Shown: piece by piece, positions 17,401 to 25,345 of the stretch
Layout of the letters: each line of letters begins with the position of its first letter
Position numbering within the stretch: the first letter of the stretch is position 1
Source of the DNA: CAWAPS01 sp963783945
GTDB lineage: Bacteria > Actinomycetota > Acidimicrobiia > Acidimicrobiales > Palsa-688
Assembly (NCBI GenBank): GCA_963783945.1
Contig: CAWAPS010000032.1
Span: forward strand, 1,054,001 to 1,118,000
Direction: 5' to 3'
DNA: 64,000 bases
Made by a program: the position numbers and the translations under genes
The notes under the pieces: model-generated
Database searches by the model: none
Seen by the model: only the letters and a program-made list of their open reading frames with translations
Told to the model about the DNA's origin: nothing

Positions 17401-19131
17401 ATGCCTGTGCAGCAGCTTGCCGAACGCCGTGCTCCGAGGTCAGCGGAGTGGCCGGCAACTCCTCTCCCGCCCCGAACCCGGCCGGCCACCATTCGCAGAC
17501 GCCAGGTCGTCATCGGCCTCAGTGCGCTAGCGGCGATAGCCACAGCGGCGGCGTGGACATCGGGCACCGCAGCCGCATGGTGGGCGGTCGTGGGCCTAGT
17601 GATTCTCGTGGGTGGCTATCTGGCCATGCTGCACCGCGACCGCCGGATCAGAGCCGAGCGCGAGTTCGGCCGGCTCTTCGCCCCGGGAACCGGCGATCTG
17701 ACCGCACTCAAAGGTGCCGGGATACCTCTGAGCCCCAGGAGTGAGGTGGGCGGCGCAGCACCGGTAACCTTCCGCTCGCATCCGCATGTCGCTGGCGGGC
17801 AGGCCTGGGCCTTCGTTCGCTTCGCCCTGGCGTGCGGGGCCGGATGGGCCCTGTCACCGGTTGTTTTCATGCTGGGTCTGCTGGCCCGGGAGATGCCGCG
17901 CGACACCACCAGCCAGCGCTGGCTCACTCACCTCGAGGCGGCCCAGGAACGGCTTCGAGACCAGTCCCTCCGCACCCTAGCCGTGTCCGCAGCCACCACT
18001 GCCAGTGTCACCGCGGCGGGGACCATGGCCGTGCTCGGCGGGCCGGGAATGGCGAGCGCCACCCCGATCGCAGCCAGCGCTCAACTGCTCTCTGCGCCCC
18101 TGATGTCTGCGCCGACAGCCGGCGGAAGCGGCCTGACCGGGCGCTACACCGTCGTCGCCGGCGACACCCTCTCGGCCATCGCCGCCCGCTTCGGAACCAC
18201 CGCCGCCACCCTGGCCTCCGCCAACCATCTCCCCAACCCCAACCTCATCATGGTCGGCGAGGTCCTCGCCGTGCCCCCCGGCGCCCCGTCCCGCCCCGCA
18301 ACCGGAACCGGGCTGACCGGACGCTACACCGTCGTCGCCGGCGACACCCTCTCAGCCATCGCCGCCCGCTTCGGAACCACCGCCGCCACCCTGGCCTCCG
18401 CCAACCATCTCCCCAACCCCAACCTCATCATGGTCGGCGAGGTCCTCGCCGTGCCCCCCGGCGCCCCGTCCCGCCCGGCACCGAACGCCGCGCCGAGCCG
18501 GGTATCTGTGCCGGCCAGCGGAGGCCGAGCCTTTACCGGGCGCTACACCGTCGTCGCCGGCGACACCCTCTCAGCCATCGCCGCCCGCTTCGGAACCACC
18601 GCCGCCACCCTGGCCTCCGCCAACCATCTCCCCAACCCCAACCTCATCATGGTCGGCGAGGTCCTGGAGATACCGGGCGGATCAGCCGTTGCGACGCCGG
18701 CTGTCGAAACCGGCGTCAGCCGGCCGACCAGTCCACCGGTCCTGCGTCCCGCCCCGGCGGCGAGCTCGGCCGGCCAGGTGGCGGTTGAGGTCGCTCTGGC
18801 CCAGGTCGGCAAGCCCTACCAGTGGGCTGGAGCAGGTCCGAACAGCTTCGACTGCTCCGGTTTGGTGATGTACGCCTGGGCCCACGCCGGGGTGGATCTC
18901 CCCCACTACTCGGTCGCCCAGTACGAGGACACCGCCCGTATAAGCCAATCGGAGCTGGAGCCGGGCGATCTTGTCTTCTACGACAACGGAGACGGGGGGG
19001 CCCAGCCGGGCCACGTGACCATCTACATCGGCCACGGCGAGATCGTGACGGCGGACATGCCCGGCACGGTTGTCCGGGTCGAGCCCCTCACCTGGGACGG
19101 CACCCCGATGGGGTTCGGTCGGGTGCGCTAA
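17401..19131 (+). CDS. Triple-LysM NlpC/P60 peptidoglycan hydrolase
   Basis: A 576-residue cell-wall enzyme. After a basic N terminus come two hydrophobic segments (about 38-75) and a further hydrophobic stretch near 145-165. Three LysM domains follow (TGRYTVVAGDTLSAIAARFGT… each time), binding glycan strands, and then a C-terminal NlpC/P60 endopeptidase with catalytic Cys in FDCSGLVMYAW and His in GHVTIYIGHG. It would cleave peptide stems in the wall. ATG 17401 is chosen for the GGAGG 7 nt upstream. The three LysM copies are almost identical at DNA level, which is unusual for old domains. Confidence 0.9.
   Translation: MPVQQLAERRAPRSAEWPATPLPPRTRPATIRRRQVVIGLSALAAIATAAAWTSGTAAAWWAVVGLVILVGGYLAMLHRDRRIRAEREFGRLFAPGTGDLTALKGAGIPLSPRSEVGGAAPVTFRSHPHVAGGQAWAFVRFALACGAGWALSPVVFMLGLLAREMPRDTTSQRWLTHLEAAQERLRDQSLRTLAVSAATTASVTAAGTMAVLGGPGMASATPIAASAQLLSAPLMSAPTAGGSGLTGRYTVVAGDTLSAIAARFGTTAATLASANHLPNPNLIMVGEVLAVPPGAPSRPATGTGLTGRYTVVAGDTLSAIAARFGTTAATLASANHLPNPNLIMVGEVLAVPPGAPSRPAPNAAPSRVSVPASGGRAFTGRYTVVAGDTLSAIAARFGTTAATLASANHLPNPNLIMVGEVLEIPGGSAVATPAVETGVSRPTSPPVLRPAPAASSAGQVAVEVALAQVGKPYQWAGAGPNSFDCSGLVMYAWAHAGVDLPHYSVAQYEDTARISQSELEPGDLVFYDNGDGGAQPGHVTIYIGHGEIVTADMPGTVVRVEPLTWDGTPMGFGRVR
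18136..18675 (+). repeat. Three near-identical LysM-coding repeats
   Basis: Units begin near 18136, 18316 and 18535. Units 1 and 2 are 180 bp apart and differ at only about three of 160 positions. Unit 3 shares a core of about 130 bp with them. This indicates recent duplication or gene conversion inside one gene. Confidence 0.9.
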
Positions 19132-19148
19132 GGGCTGGCCCCGCCCGA

Positions 19149-20627
19149 CTAACCGCCTGACGTGCCACCGGACCCGGTGGTGGTCCCTGGCGAGTTGGTC
19201 GTGCCGGGTGAGTTGGTGGGACCGGACCCGGTCGTGGTCCCTGTCGAGTTGGTGGTGCCGGACGAGTCGGTGGGGCCGGGCGTGGTCGTCGTGGTGGTGC
19301 TCGTACCGATCTGAGCCGGCATCTCCAGCACGACCGACTGATCGATCGGCGACATCGCGGATCCCGACGGTGGCTTGACCGTGATATGTAGGGTCACAGG
19401 CGAGCCCTGCGGCGGGGCCAGGGGGCCCAACCCGACAATGCTCTGGGCCTGACCCGGGGCCAGGTCCACGACATCCTGGGCCGAGGATGGACCATTGCCG
19501 GCGTAGGACAGAGACGCCGTGACGGTCAGCCCATCCTCCGCCTGGTTACCCGTGTTGGCCAGAACCATGGTGACCGAGATCTCGATGGCATCGGGCAGCA
19601 CGAGAACGTCGCCGGCTCTGGCCACCGGCGACGGCGAGGTGGTCAAGGAGTAGATCTCCACCTGGTGGACCGGCTCGGTCTGAAGGACGCTCTGCAGGCT
19701 GTCCAGGAAGACCCTCGTCGCCTGAGGCTGGTATTGCCCAGGGTTGGTCAGCCATACGGAGTTCGGCATCTTGACCCCGACGTCGGACGGTATGGAACGG
19801 AGAAACAGCTGGTAGGCCTGGTCCCCGATCTGGATGTCACTCGCCGCCGTCTGCACCGCCTGCATCACCGAGGAGGGAACCGTGGCGGGCGCCGACGGGG
19901 TGGAGGTCGTGGTGGTCGACGCGCTCCCTTGGCTGTTTGACGGACCAGAAGTCGCCAGGGTGCTCGAACTGGACGAGGTGGTGGACGTGGTGGACGTCGT
20001 CGTGGTCGTCGAGCCCGTCTGGGTCGTCGTGCTGCTCGACCCGCCCGTCTGGGTCGTCGTGCTGCTCGACCCGCCCGAAGGGGCCGTCGTGCTGGTGGAC
20101 GAGTCGACCGGCGTTCCCGACGCCCCGGACGAACCGGTCGGAGCGCCGGAGCCGCTGGGGGTGCCGGAACCACTTGTCGGATTGGACGTGTCGTGGACTG
20201 CTGCTCCGAGGGTCTGGGAGAAGGCCAGCTTGAGCTGGGCCGCCGCTTCGCTTCTGGCCAGCAGGCTGGCCTGCAACAGACCCGCCTGACTGGAAAGGTT
20301 CGCCGGGGCGTGCAGGGCGGTCGCCTGCTTGTAGATCCCCGCCGAACCCGCAGCCACCTGGTTGATGACGCCGGCGATGGTGGCGCCCGGCATGGTGAGT
20401 CCGTTGGTCCAGACGCCCGAAACGGCTTGGCCCTCTTCGGTCGAGGTGGCCACGATAGGCAGGACGCGGTCGACCCACGCCCCCGCCGAGAGCTGTTGGC
20501 CCGGAGCGGGTGAGCGCGAGTTGTAAGAGGCGTCTACCAGCAGCACGAGCAAGGTGATGACCACACCAACTACGAGCCACCGAATCCCTGCTTGACCGCG
20601 GCGAGCAGACCGGCCAGCCAGCGTCAT
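19149..20627 (-). CDS. Membrane-anchored secreted protein with Ser/Thr-rich low-complexity regions
   Basis: About 492 residues from ATG 20627. A basic N terminus precedes one transmembrane segment (WLVVGVVITLLVLLVDA) and an extracytoplasmic region. The first part is Ala/Gln-rich helical; a Ser/Thr/Gly linker with repeated SSTTTQTGG units follows; then a beta-rich domain (VEIYSLTTSPSPVARAGDVLVLPDAIEI…) and a second Ser/Thr/Gly/Pro tail with TTNSPGTTxGSG repeats. The tails are probably glycosylated or wall-spanning. No family was recognised. It faces the aldo-keto reductase gene with only 21 bp between starts and converges with the LysM hydrolase gene (17 bp gap). Confidence 0.75.
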   Translation of the reverse strand: MTLAGRSARRGQAGIRWLVVGVVITLLVLLVDASYNSRSPAPGQQLSAGAWVDRVLPIVATSTEEGQAVSGVWTNGLTMPGATIAGVINQVAAGSAGIYKQATALHAPANLSSQAGLLQASLLARSEAAAQLKLAFSQTLGAAVHDTSNPTSGSGTPSGSGAPTGSSGASGTPVDSSTSTTAPSGGSSSTTTQTGGSSSTTTQTGSTTTTTSTTSTTSSSSSTLATSGPSNSQGSASTTTTSTPSAPATVPSSVMQAVQTAASDIQIGDQAYQLFLRSIPSDVGVKMPNSVWLTNPGQYQPQATRVFLDSLQSVLQTEPVHQVEIYSLTTSPSPVARAGDVLVLPDAIEISVTMVLANTGNQAEDGLTVTASLSYAGNGPSSAQDVVDLAPGQAQSIVGLGPLAPPQGSPVTLHITVKPPSGSAMSPIDQSVVLEMPAQIGTSTTTTTTPGPTDSSGTTNSTGTTTGSGPTNSPGTTNSPGTTTGSGGTSGG

Positions 20628-20648
20628 AGCGCATCTACGATAGTCACC
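20628..20648. promoter_or_regulatory. 21-bp divergent start region with overlapping -10 boxes
   Basis: Only 21 bp separate the two divergent start codons. TACGAT (20636-20641, plus strand) lies 7 nt before GTG 20649. The same sequence read on the other strand gives TATCGT about 9 nt before ATG 20627. Both genes therefore probably use leaderless or nearly leaderless transcripts from overlapping promoters. Confidence 0.45.
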
Positions 20649-21575
20649 GTGCGGTACCGACAATTAGGTCGGTCGGGGCTTCGAGTCTCGGTCGTCGGCC
20701 TGGGTTGCAACAACTTTGGTGGGAGCTTCGGCGGGAGACTCGACGTGTCACAGACGCGATCCGTGGTCGATGCTGCCCTCGATTGCGGCATCACCCTGCT
20801 CGACACGTCGAATACCTATGGAAGCCGGGGAGGCAGCGAAACGCTGCTCGGGGAGGTGCTGAAGGGCAGGCGGGACCAGGTCGTACTGGCAACCAAGTTC
20901 GGCTCCGACATGGGCGAGGGACCCGGGGTGCCAAGAGCATCACGGTGGTACATCCGGCGGGCCATCGACGCCAGCCTCCGTCGGCTACAGACCGACCACA
21001 TCGATCTGTACCAGCTGCACCGCCCAGATGGGATCACCCCGATCGGCGAGACCCTCGGGGCCCTGCAGGAGCTGGTACAGGAGGGCAAGGTTCTCTACAT
21101 CGGGTCGTCCAACTTCTCGGGCTGGCAGGTCGTGGACGCAGATTGGACGGCCCGTACATCAGGGGACGAGCGGTTCATATCCGCCCAAAACCACTACAGC
21201 CTTCTGGTTCGCGACGCGGAGCGGGAGCTTCTTCCGGCGTGCACCTCCTGCGGGGTTGGCCTGTTGCCGTTCTTTCCTCTGGCCAACGGCCTGCTTACCG
21301 GCAAGTACCGCCGGGATGCGCCGCGACCGTCAGGTACCCGGATGGACGGACGCCAGATCAGCGAGGGAACCTACGACCAGCTCGAAGCCCTCGAGGCGTT
21401 CGCCAAGGAACGGGGGCGCAACCTGCTGGAGCTGGCGTTCGCCGGACTGCTGGCCCGGCCTTCGGTCGGTTCGGTCATCGCGGGGGCCACCGGCCCCGAA
21501 CAGGTGCGGGCCAATGCGGCGGCGGGCGACTGGGACCTGGCGCTGACTGACGTCGCCGACCTTGACCGGTTGTAG
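20649..21575 (+). CDS. Aldo/keto reductase
   Basis: 308 residues with the full AKR fold: start MRYRQLGRSGLRVSVVGLG, catalytic Asp/Tyr in LLDTSNTYG (about 50-58), Lys in VVLATKFGS and His in YQLHRPDG. C-terminal NADPH-binding residues lie in VIAGATGPEQVRAN. It reduces aldehydes or ketones with NADPH; the substrate is not predictable. GTG 20649 is preferred because it gives the canonical AKR N terminus. The neighbouring HAD gene is convergent. Confidence 0.9.
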   Translation: MRYRQLGRSGLRVSVVGLGCNNFGGSFGGRLDVSQTRSVVDAALDCGITLLDTSNTYGSRGGSETLLGEVLKGRRDQVVLATKFGSDMGEGPGVPRASRWYIRRAIDASLRRLQTDHIDLYQLHRPDGITPIGETLGALQELVQEGKVLYIGSSNFSGWQVVDADWTARTSGDERFISAQNHYSLLVRDAERELLPACTSCGVGLLPFFPLANGLLTGKYRRDAPRPSGTRMDGRQISEGTYDQLEALEAFAKERGRNLLELAFAGLLARPSVGSVIAGATGPEQVRANAAAGDWDLALTDVADLDRL

Positions 21576-21617
21576 GCCGCAACAGCGCAAGAACCGGTCA
21601 GGAGGCGCCGGCGGCCT

Positions 21618-22322
21618 CTACAGGTCGCCGGTGAGCAGTTTGAGCACGGCCTTGGTGTCACTGAGGTCTTCGAGGACGGCGTCGGCGCCGAGCGGTTCCA
21701 GCTGATCGGCTCCGTACCGCCCGGTCGCGACCAGCAGACAACGGGCGCCGGCTGCCTGGGCGCATTCCAGATCGCGGGGAGTGTCGCCAATGACCCAAGC
21801 GTCCTCGGGGTCGAGCTTGGTCCCGTGTGACTGCTCGACCCTGGACATCGCCACCGGCACCAGGCGCCGGCGGTCCGACTCGTCACTGCCGTACGCCCCC
21901 ACATCCAGATCCAGCCAATCCTGGAGCCCGAAGGCAGCCACCTTGACTACGGCGTTGAGGTAGACGTTGCCGGTGAGCAGGGTCGATACCACCCTGGGGT
22001 CGCCGGCCAGCCGGGAGAGGATCTCGGGCGCGCCGGGGCAGGCAGCCCCGCCCGCGGTCAGCTCGCCGGCGGCGGCCGCCGCCGCGAGGCGGCCCTCGAT
22101 ATTGCGGAGGATGGCGTCGACCACCGTCTCTGATGCTTCCATCCCCATGACCTCGAGGTACTCGCCCACGATCTGCGGGTCGGTCTTGCCGCTCATGCGA
22201 ACCTGAAAGTCCGGCCGAACGCCCACCACACTCTCCAGGGCTGCGTCGAACACGGAGGCCCCGAGCTCCCCGGCGCGCACCAATGTCCCGTCGACGTCCC
22301 AAAGCAGCAGCCGGCGGATCAC
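21618..22322 (-). CDS. HAD-superfamily hydrolase, phosphoglycolate-phosphatase-like
   Basis: 234 residues. Motif I WDVDGTLV near the N terminus holds the nucleophile Asp and the acid/base Asp, motif II is LLTGN, and motif IV is WVIGDTPRDLECAQAAG. A helical cap domain lies between motifs I and II, as in PGPase/beta-PGM subfamilies. Substrate is probably a small phosphate ester. The start is GTG without a Shine-Dalgarno, with a TACGTT box 6 nt upstream. Confidence 0.87.
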   Translation of the reverse strand: MIRRLLLWDVDGTLVRAGELGASVFDAALESVVGVRPDFQVRMSGKTDPQIVGEYLEVMGMEASETVVDAILRNIEGRLAAAAAAGELTAGGAACPGAPEILSRLAGDPRVVSTLLTGNVYLNAVVKVAAFGLQDWLDLDVGAYGSDESDRRRLVPVAMSRVEQSHGTKLDPEDAWVIGDTPRDLECAQAAGARCLLVATGRYGADQLEPLGADAVLEDLSDTKAVLKLLTGDL

Positions 22323-22328
22323 CTGACA

Positions 22329-22334
22329 AACGTA
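22329..22334 (-). promoter_or_regulatory. -10 box (TACGTT) of the HAD gene, leaderless type
   Basis: TACGTT on the minus strand ends 6 nt before GTG 22322, with no ribosome-binding site in between. Confidence 0.4.
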
Positions 22335-22397
22335 CCGTCCGGCGGACGCGTCGCCAGGGTTCGCCCAGGCTCCTCTCCGCTCTTCGCCGCGTCACAT

Positions 22398-22448
22398 CAT
22401 ACTTTGTGCGGTTAACCCGCTCTAAGCGGGTTAACCGCACAAAGTATG
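22398..22448. terminator. Perfect 24-bp inverted repeat with 3-nt loop
   Basis: Arms 22398-22421 and 22425-22448 are perfectly complementary around CTA. The left arm starts CATACTTTGTGCGG and ends AACCCGCT. It lies 43 bp beyond the XdhC stop and upstream of the HAD gene promoter, so a terminator for the XdhC transcript is the simplest reading. It has no U-tract and is AT-richer and longer than normal actinobacterial terminators, so it may instead be a mobile repeat or a protein-binding site. Confidence 0.6.
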
Positions 22449-22491
22449 GAGGCTAAGCGACTCTCGTAGGTTTGGCGTGCCGCCAATCGGC

Positions 22492-23520
22492 TCAGCCATG
22501 GATGGGACCAGTGGTGTCGCGCAGCGAACGGGCGTCGCGGCCACAGTGGCAAGCCAGAACCTCGGCGGCGATCGCCAGGGCCACCTCGGAAGCCCGCCGG
22601 CCGCCAAGGTTGAGGCCGATCGGCCGGTGGATCCTGTCCAGGTCCTCGGCCGGCACGCCATCGGCGGCCAGCTGGCTGAGGCGGCGCGACTGGGTACCCC
22701 GGGAGCCCATGGCCCCGACGTACGGGACGCGCCGGGCCAAGCCGGACGACAGCGCCTGCGCATCGACGTGAGGATCGTGACTCAGAACGATGAGAGCCGC
22801 GGTGACGCCGGCCCACTCGAACAACCCGTCGAGATCGGACACCGCCTCGGTGGCGCGCCACTCCCACCCGAGCAAGGCGGCCTGGGCCCCTAGAGCGTCA
22901 ACCATCGCTCCGCTGCCCACCACCACCAGGCGCAGAGGCGGGACCCACGCCTCGATCAGAAGGGCGCCGTCCCCTTCCTCTAGTCGCTGGACCGCGGAGC
23001 GGCCGGCGGAGAGCAACGCGACCGCCGAAGCCCGCAGGGTGTCCGGGTGACCGGAGCTGGGGACGGTTCCCCATGAGTGCCCGTCACGGTCGACTACCAG
23101 GGCGCCCGGCCCCGAGCCATCACCTTCGACCCGGGTGATCAGGGCCACCGGAGCCCGGGCGGCCAGCAAGTCCCACAGCTTGGACGGAATGGCCGAAGCC
23201 GACTGGAGCAGCACTTCGGCCTGGCCGCCGCAGGAGAGGCCGAGCTCGGCGACCTGCGGTCCGTGAATCTTGACCGTCACGGTCTCGAGGCGGCCGCCCG
23301 GCGACCCCGGTTCAGGATCGAACATGGTCCGCGCCACCGCACCCATCTTCTCGGCTCCAGGGCGGCCGAGGATCTCGCCGTGCTGATTGCCGCCGCTGTC
23401 TATGGCGACGATATCGTCCAGCGGCAGAGTGGAGAACCCCTTCACCGCCACCACCCGACCGATCACGGTCTCCCGGCCCTCCTGGACCGCCTTTCGCACC
23501 TCATCCGCGACCATTTGCAC
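22492..23520 (-). CDS. XdhC/CoxF-family protein
   Basis: About 342 residues in two parts. The N-terminal XdhC_CoxI domain has the conserved Cys block LGLSCGGQAEVLL. The C-terminal Rossmann domain has VVVGSGAMVDALG, HDPHVDAQAL and the closing GLNLGGRRASEVALAIAAEVLA. Such proteins insert and sulfurate molybdenum cofactor in xanthine-dehydrogenase and CO-dehydrogenase-type enzymes. No such enzyme is encoded in the window. GTG 23520 is preferred over GTG 23529 because GGAGG lies 8 nt before it. Divergent from pncA. Confidence 0.87.
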   Translation of the reverse strand: MQMVADEVRKAVQEGRETVIGRVVAVKGFSTLPLDDIVAIDSGGNQHGEILGRPGAEKMGAVARTMFDPEPGSPGGRLETVTVKIHGPQVAELGLSCGGQAEVLLQSASAIPSKLWDLLAARAPVALITRVEGDGSGPGALVVDRDGHSWGTVPSSGHPDTLRASAVALLSAGRSAVQRLEEGDGALLIEAWVPPLRLVVVGSGAMVDALGAQAALLGWEWRATEAVSDLDGLFEWAGVTAALIVLSHDPHVDAQALSSGLARRVPYVGAMGSRGTQSRRLSQLAADGVPAEDLDRIHRPIGLNLGGRRASEVALAIAAEVLACHCGRDARSLRDTTGPIHG

Positions 23521-23559
23521 GAGCGTCACCTCCGGCTGTCGAGGCTATGCCGGTCGGGA

Positions 23560-23565
23560 TACTTT
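23560..23565 (+). promoter_or_regulatory. -10 box (TACTTT) of pncA, leaderless type
   Basis: TACTTT ends 6 nt before GTG 23572; no Shine-Dalgarno is present. Confidence 0.4.
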
Positions 23566-23571
23566 GTTGCT

Positions 23572-24150
23572 GTGGATCCTCCGGCTGCGGCCCTCATCGT
23601 GGTGGACGTGCAGCGGGACTTCTGTGAAGGGGGCAGCCTGGCCGTCAACGGCGGCGACGCCGTCGCCGTGGCCATATCGGATCTCATCGAGGCGGCGGCG
23701 GATGACTACGCCCTCGTCGTGGCCACCCGGGATTGGCACGTCGATCCCGGACCTCATTTCGCCCCGGCGGGGTCGGAACCGGATTTCGCCGACAGCTGGC
23801 CGGTGCACTGCGTGGCCGGCAGCGAGGGCGCCGACTGGCATCCGGATCTCCGCCTCCCGGACCAGGTGATCGTCATCTCCAAAGGCCGCGATCGGGCCGC
23901 CTACAGCGGGTTCGAAGGCAGGACGGCTGACGGCGTCAGCCTCACGGACGTGCTTCGCCACGCCGGCGTGGGCCACGTCGACATAGCTGGCATCGCCACC
24001 AGCTACTGCGTCAAGGCCACGGCCCTCGACGCGGTGAAGGCGGGATTCCGGACGCGGGTGCTGGCGCCCCTGACGGCCGATGTCGACCCGGCGGCCACGT
24101 TTTCGACACTGGAAGCGCTCCGGAAGAAGGGCGTGGTCATAGCCGGCTAG
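23572..24150 (+). CDS. pncA: Nicotinamidase / pyrazinamidase
   Basis: 192 residues of the isochorismatase-like hydrolase fold. The catalytic triad is visible: Asp in VDVQRDF, Lys in ISKGRD and Cys in ATSYCVKAT. The metal-site motif is DWHVDPGPHF. It deamidates nicotinamide to nicotinate in NAD salvage; mycobacterial homologues activate pyrazinamide. GTG 23572 is chosen because it gives the normal N terminus and sits 6 nt after a TANNNT box. The open frame extends further upstream into the XdhC gene on the other strand, but that is not coding. Confidence 0.92.
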   Translation: MDPPAAALIVVDVQRDFCEGGSLAVNGGDAVAVAISDLIEAAADDYALVVATRDWHVDPGPHFAPAGSEPDFADSWPVHCVAGSEGADWHPDLRLPDQVIVISKGRDRAAYSGFEGRTADGVSLTDVLRHAGVGHVDIAGIATSYCVKATALDAVKAGFRTRVLAPLTADVDPAATFSTLEALRKKGVVIAG

Positions 24151-24229
24151 GCCCCGGCGCGACCCGGCCCCGGGTGCCATGTCCACCCCGGGGACACTGG
24201 CCGGCGCTTGTTCGTACCGCCCGAGATCC

Positions 24230-25321
24230 TCAGTCGTGCTGCGGCGACTCGTGCTCTAGGTGGCCCGCCGGTTCGAGCTGGAAGGTGGAGTGCTCGACAT
24301 CGAAGTGGCCGGCCAGGCAGGCCTGCAGGCGGTCGAGCACCTGGGGCGCCAGCCCGTTGGCGAAGCAGGCGTCGGCTACAACAACGTGGGCGGACACCGC
24401 AGGCAGGTCCGAAGTCACGACCCAGGCATGAAGGTCGTGCACGGCGGACACCTCGGGCAGGTCGAGGATGTGCTGGCGCACCTCCGCCAGATCGACATCT
24501 TCCGGAGCCGCCTCGAGCAGGATCCGGCCCGACGCCCGAAGCAGTCCCCACGCCGCCCGGCCCATGAGCACGACCACGACCAGCGACGCGATCGGGTCGA
24601 TGCGATCGAAGCCCGTGGTCATGATGATGATGCCGGCGACGACGGTCCCGAGGAACGCCCAGAGATCGGTCACCAGGTGGGCAAAAGCTCCGGCGATGTT
24701 CAGCCGGTCCCGATTGGCCCGGGCCAGCACGGTCGTGGCCAGAAGGTTGACCGCCACCCCGATGGTGGCGACGATTGTCATCACCGCCCCGTCCACGGAG
24801 ATGGGGTGTACGAGCCGCTGGATAGCAGTCACGAGGATCACCGCCCCGACCGCGGCCAGGGTGACCCCGTTGGCCGCCGCCGACAGTATCTCGGCCCGCT
24901 TGAACCCGAACGTCATGGCCCCCGCAGCCGGCCGGCTGGCCAGGCGGGCCGCCCACAGGGACGCACCCAGAGCGCCGGCGTCTGTGAGCATGTGCCCGGC
25001 GTCAGCGAGCAGGGCCAACGACCCCGACCAGAAGGCCGCCACCACCTCGCCCGCCATGAAGGCAACGATGAGGCACAAGGCGATGAGGAGGTAGCGGATG
25101 TCGGCGTCGGCGCCGACGCCGTGGGAGTGGGTGCCGCTGTGCTGGTGGGGATGACCGGCGTCGCCGGCGGGACCGGAGTCGTGGGCGTCACCGGCGTCGC
25201 CGGCGGGACCGGCGTCGCCGCCGAGGCTGGCACCGGCCACGTCGCCCACCCCGTGATCATGGCTGACCTCGGGCAACTCGCCGGCCGGCCCACCACCCGG
25301 TGACCGCCGCAGCACACCCAC
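24230..25321 (-). CDS. Cation diffusion facilitator (CDF) metal transporter
   Basis: About 363 residues with six transmembrane helices between about residues 75 and 270. The zinc-site motifs HMLTD (helix 2) and HLVTD (helix 5) are present, followed by a cytoplasmic ferredoxin-like C-terminal domain. The N terminus is His/Asp/Gly-rich with GDAGxAGDAG-type repeats and HxH clusters, as in metal-sensing loops of ZitB/CzcD. It exports Zn or a similar divalent cation in exchange for protons. GTG 25321 is chosen because GGAGG lies 8 nt upstream; TTG at 25342 is possible. The 3' ends of this gene and pncA are convergent. Confidence 0.9.
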   Translation of the reverse strand: MGVLRRSPGGGPAGELPEVSHDHGVGDVAGASLGGDAGPAGDAGDAHDSGPAGDAGHPHQHSGTHSHGVGADADIRYLLIALCLIVAFMAGEVVAAFWSGSLALLADAGHMLTDAGALGASLWAARLASRPAAGAMTFGFKRAEILSAAANGVTLAAVGAVILVTAIQRLVHPISVDGAVMTIVATIGVAVNLLATTVLARANRDRLNIAGAFAHLVTDLWAFLGTVVAGIIIMTTGFDRIDPIASLVVVVLMGRAAWGLLRASGRILLEAAPEDVDLAEVRQHILDLPEVSAVHDLHAWVVTSDLPAVSAHVVVADACFANGLAPQVLDRLQACLAGHFDVEHSTFQLEPAGHLEHESPQHD

Positions 25322-25345
25322 GCGTCGAACCTCCTGCCTCAACCC

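Noticed and set aside
23077..23571. N-terminal 165-codon extension of the nicotinamidase frame
   Set aside because: It runs antisense to XdhC, while normal PncA length and the -10 box support GTG 23572.
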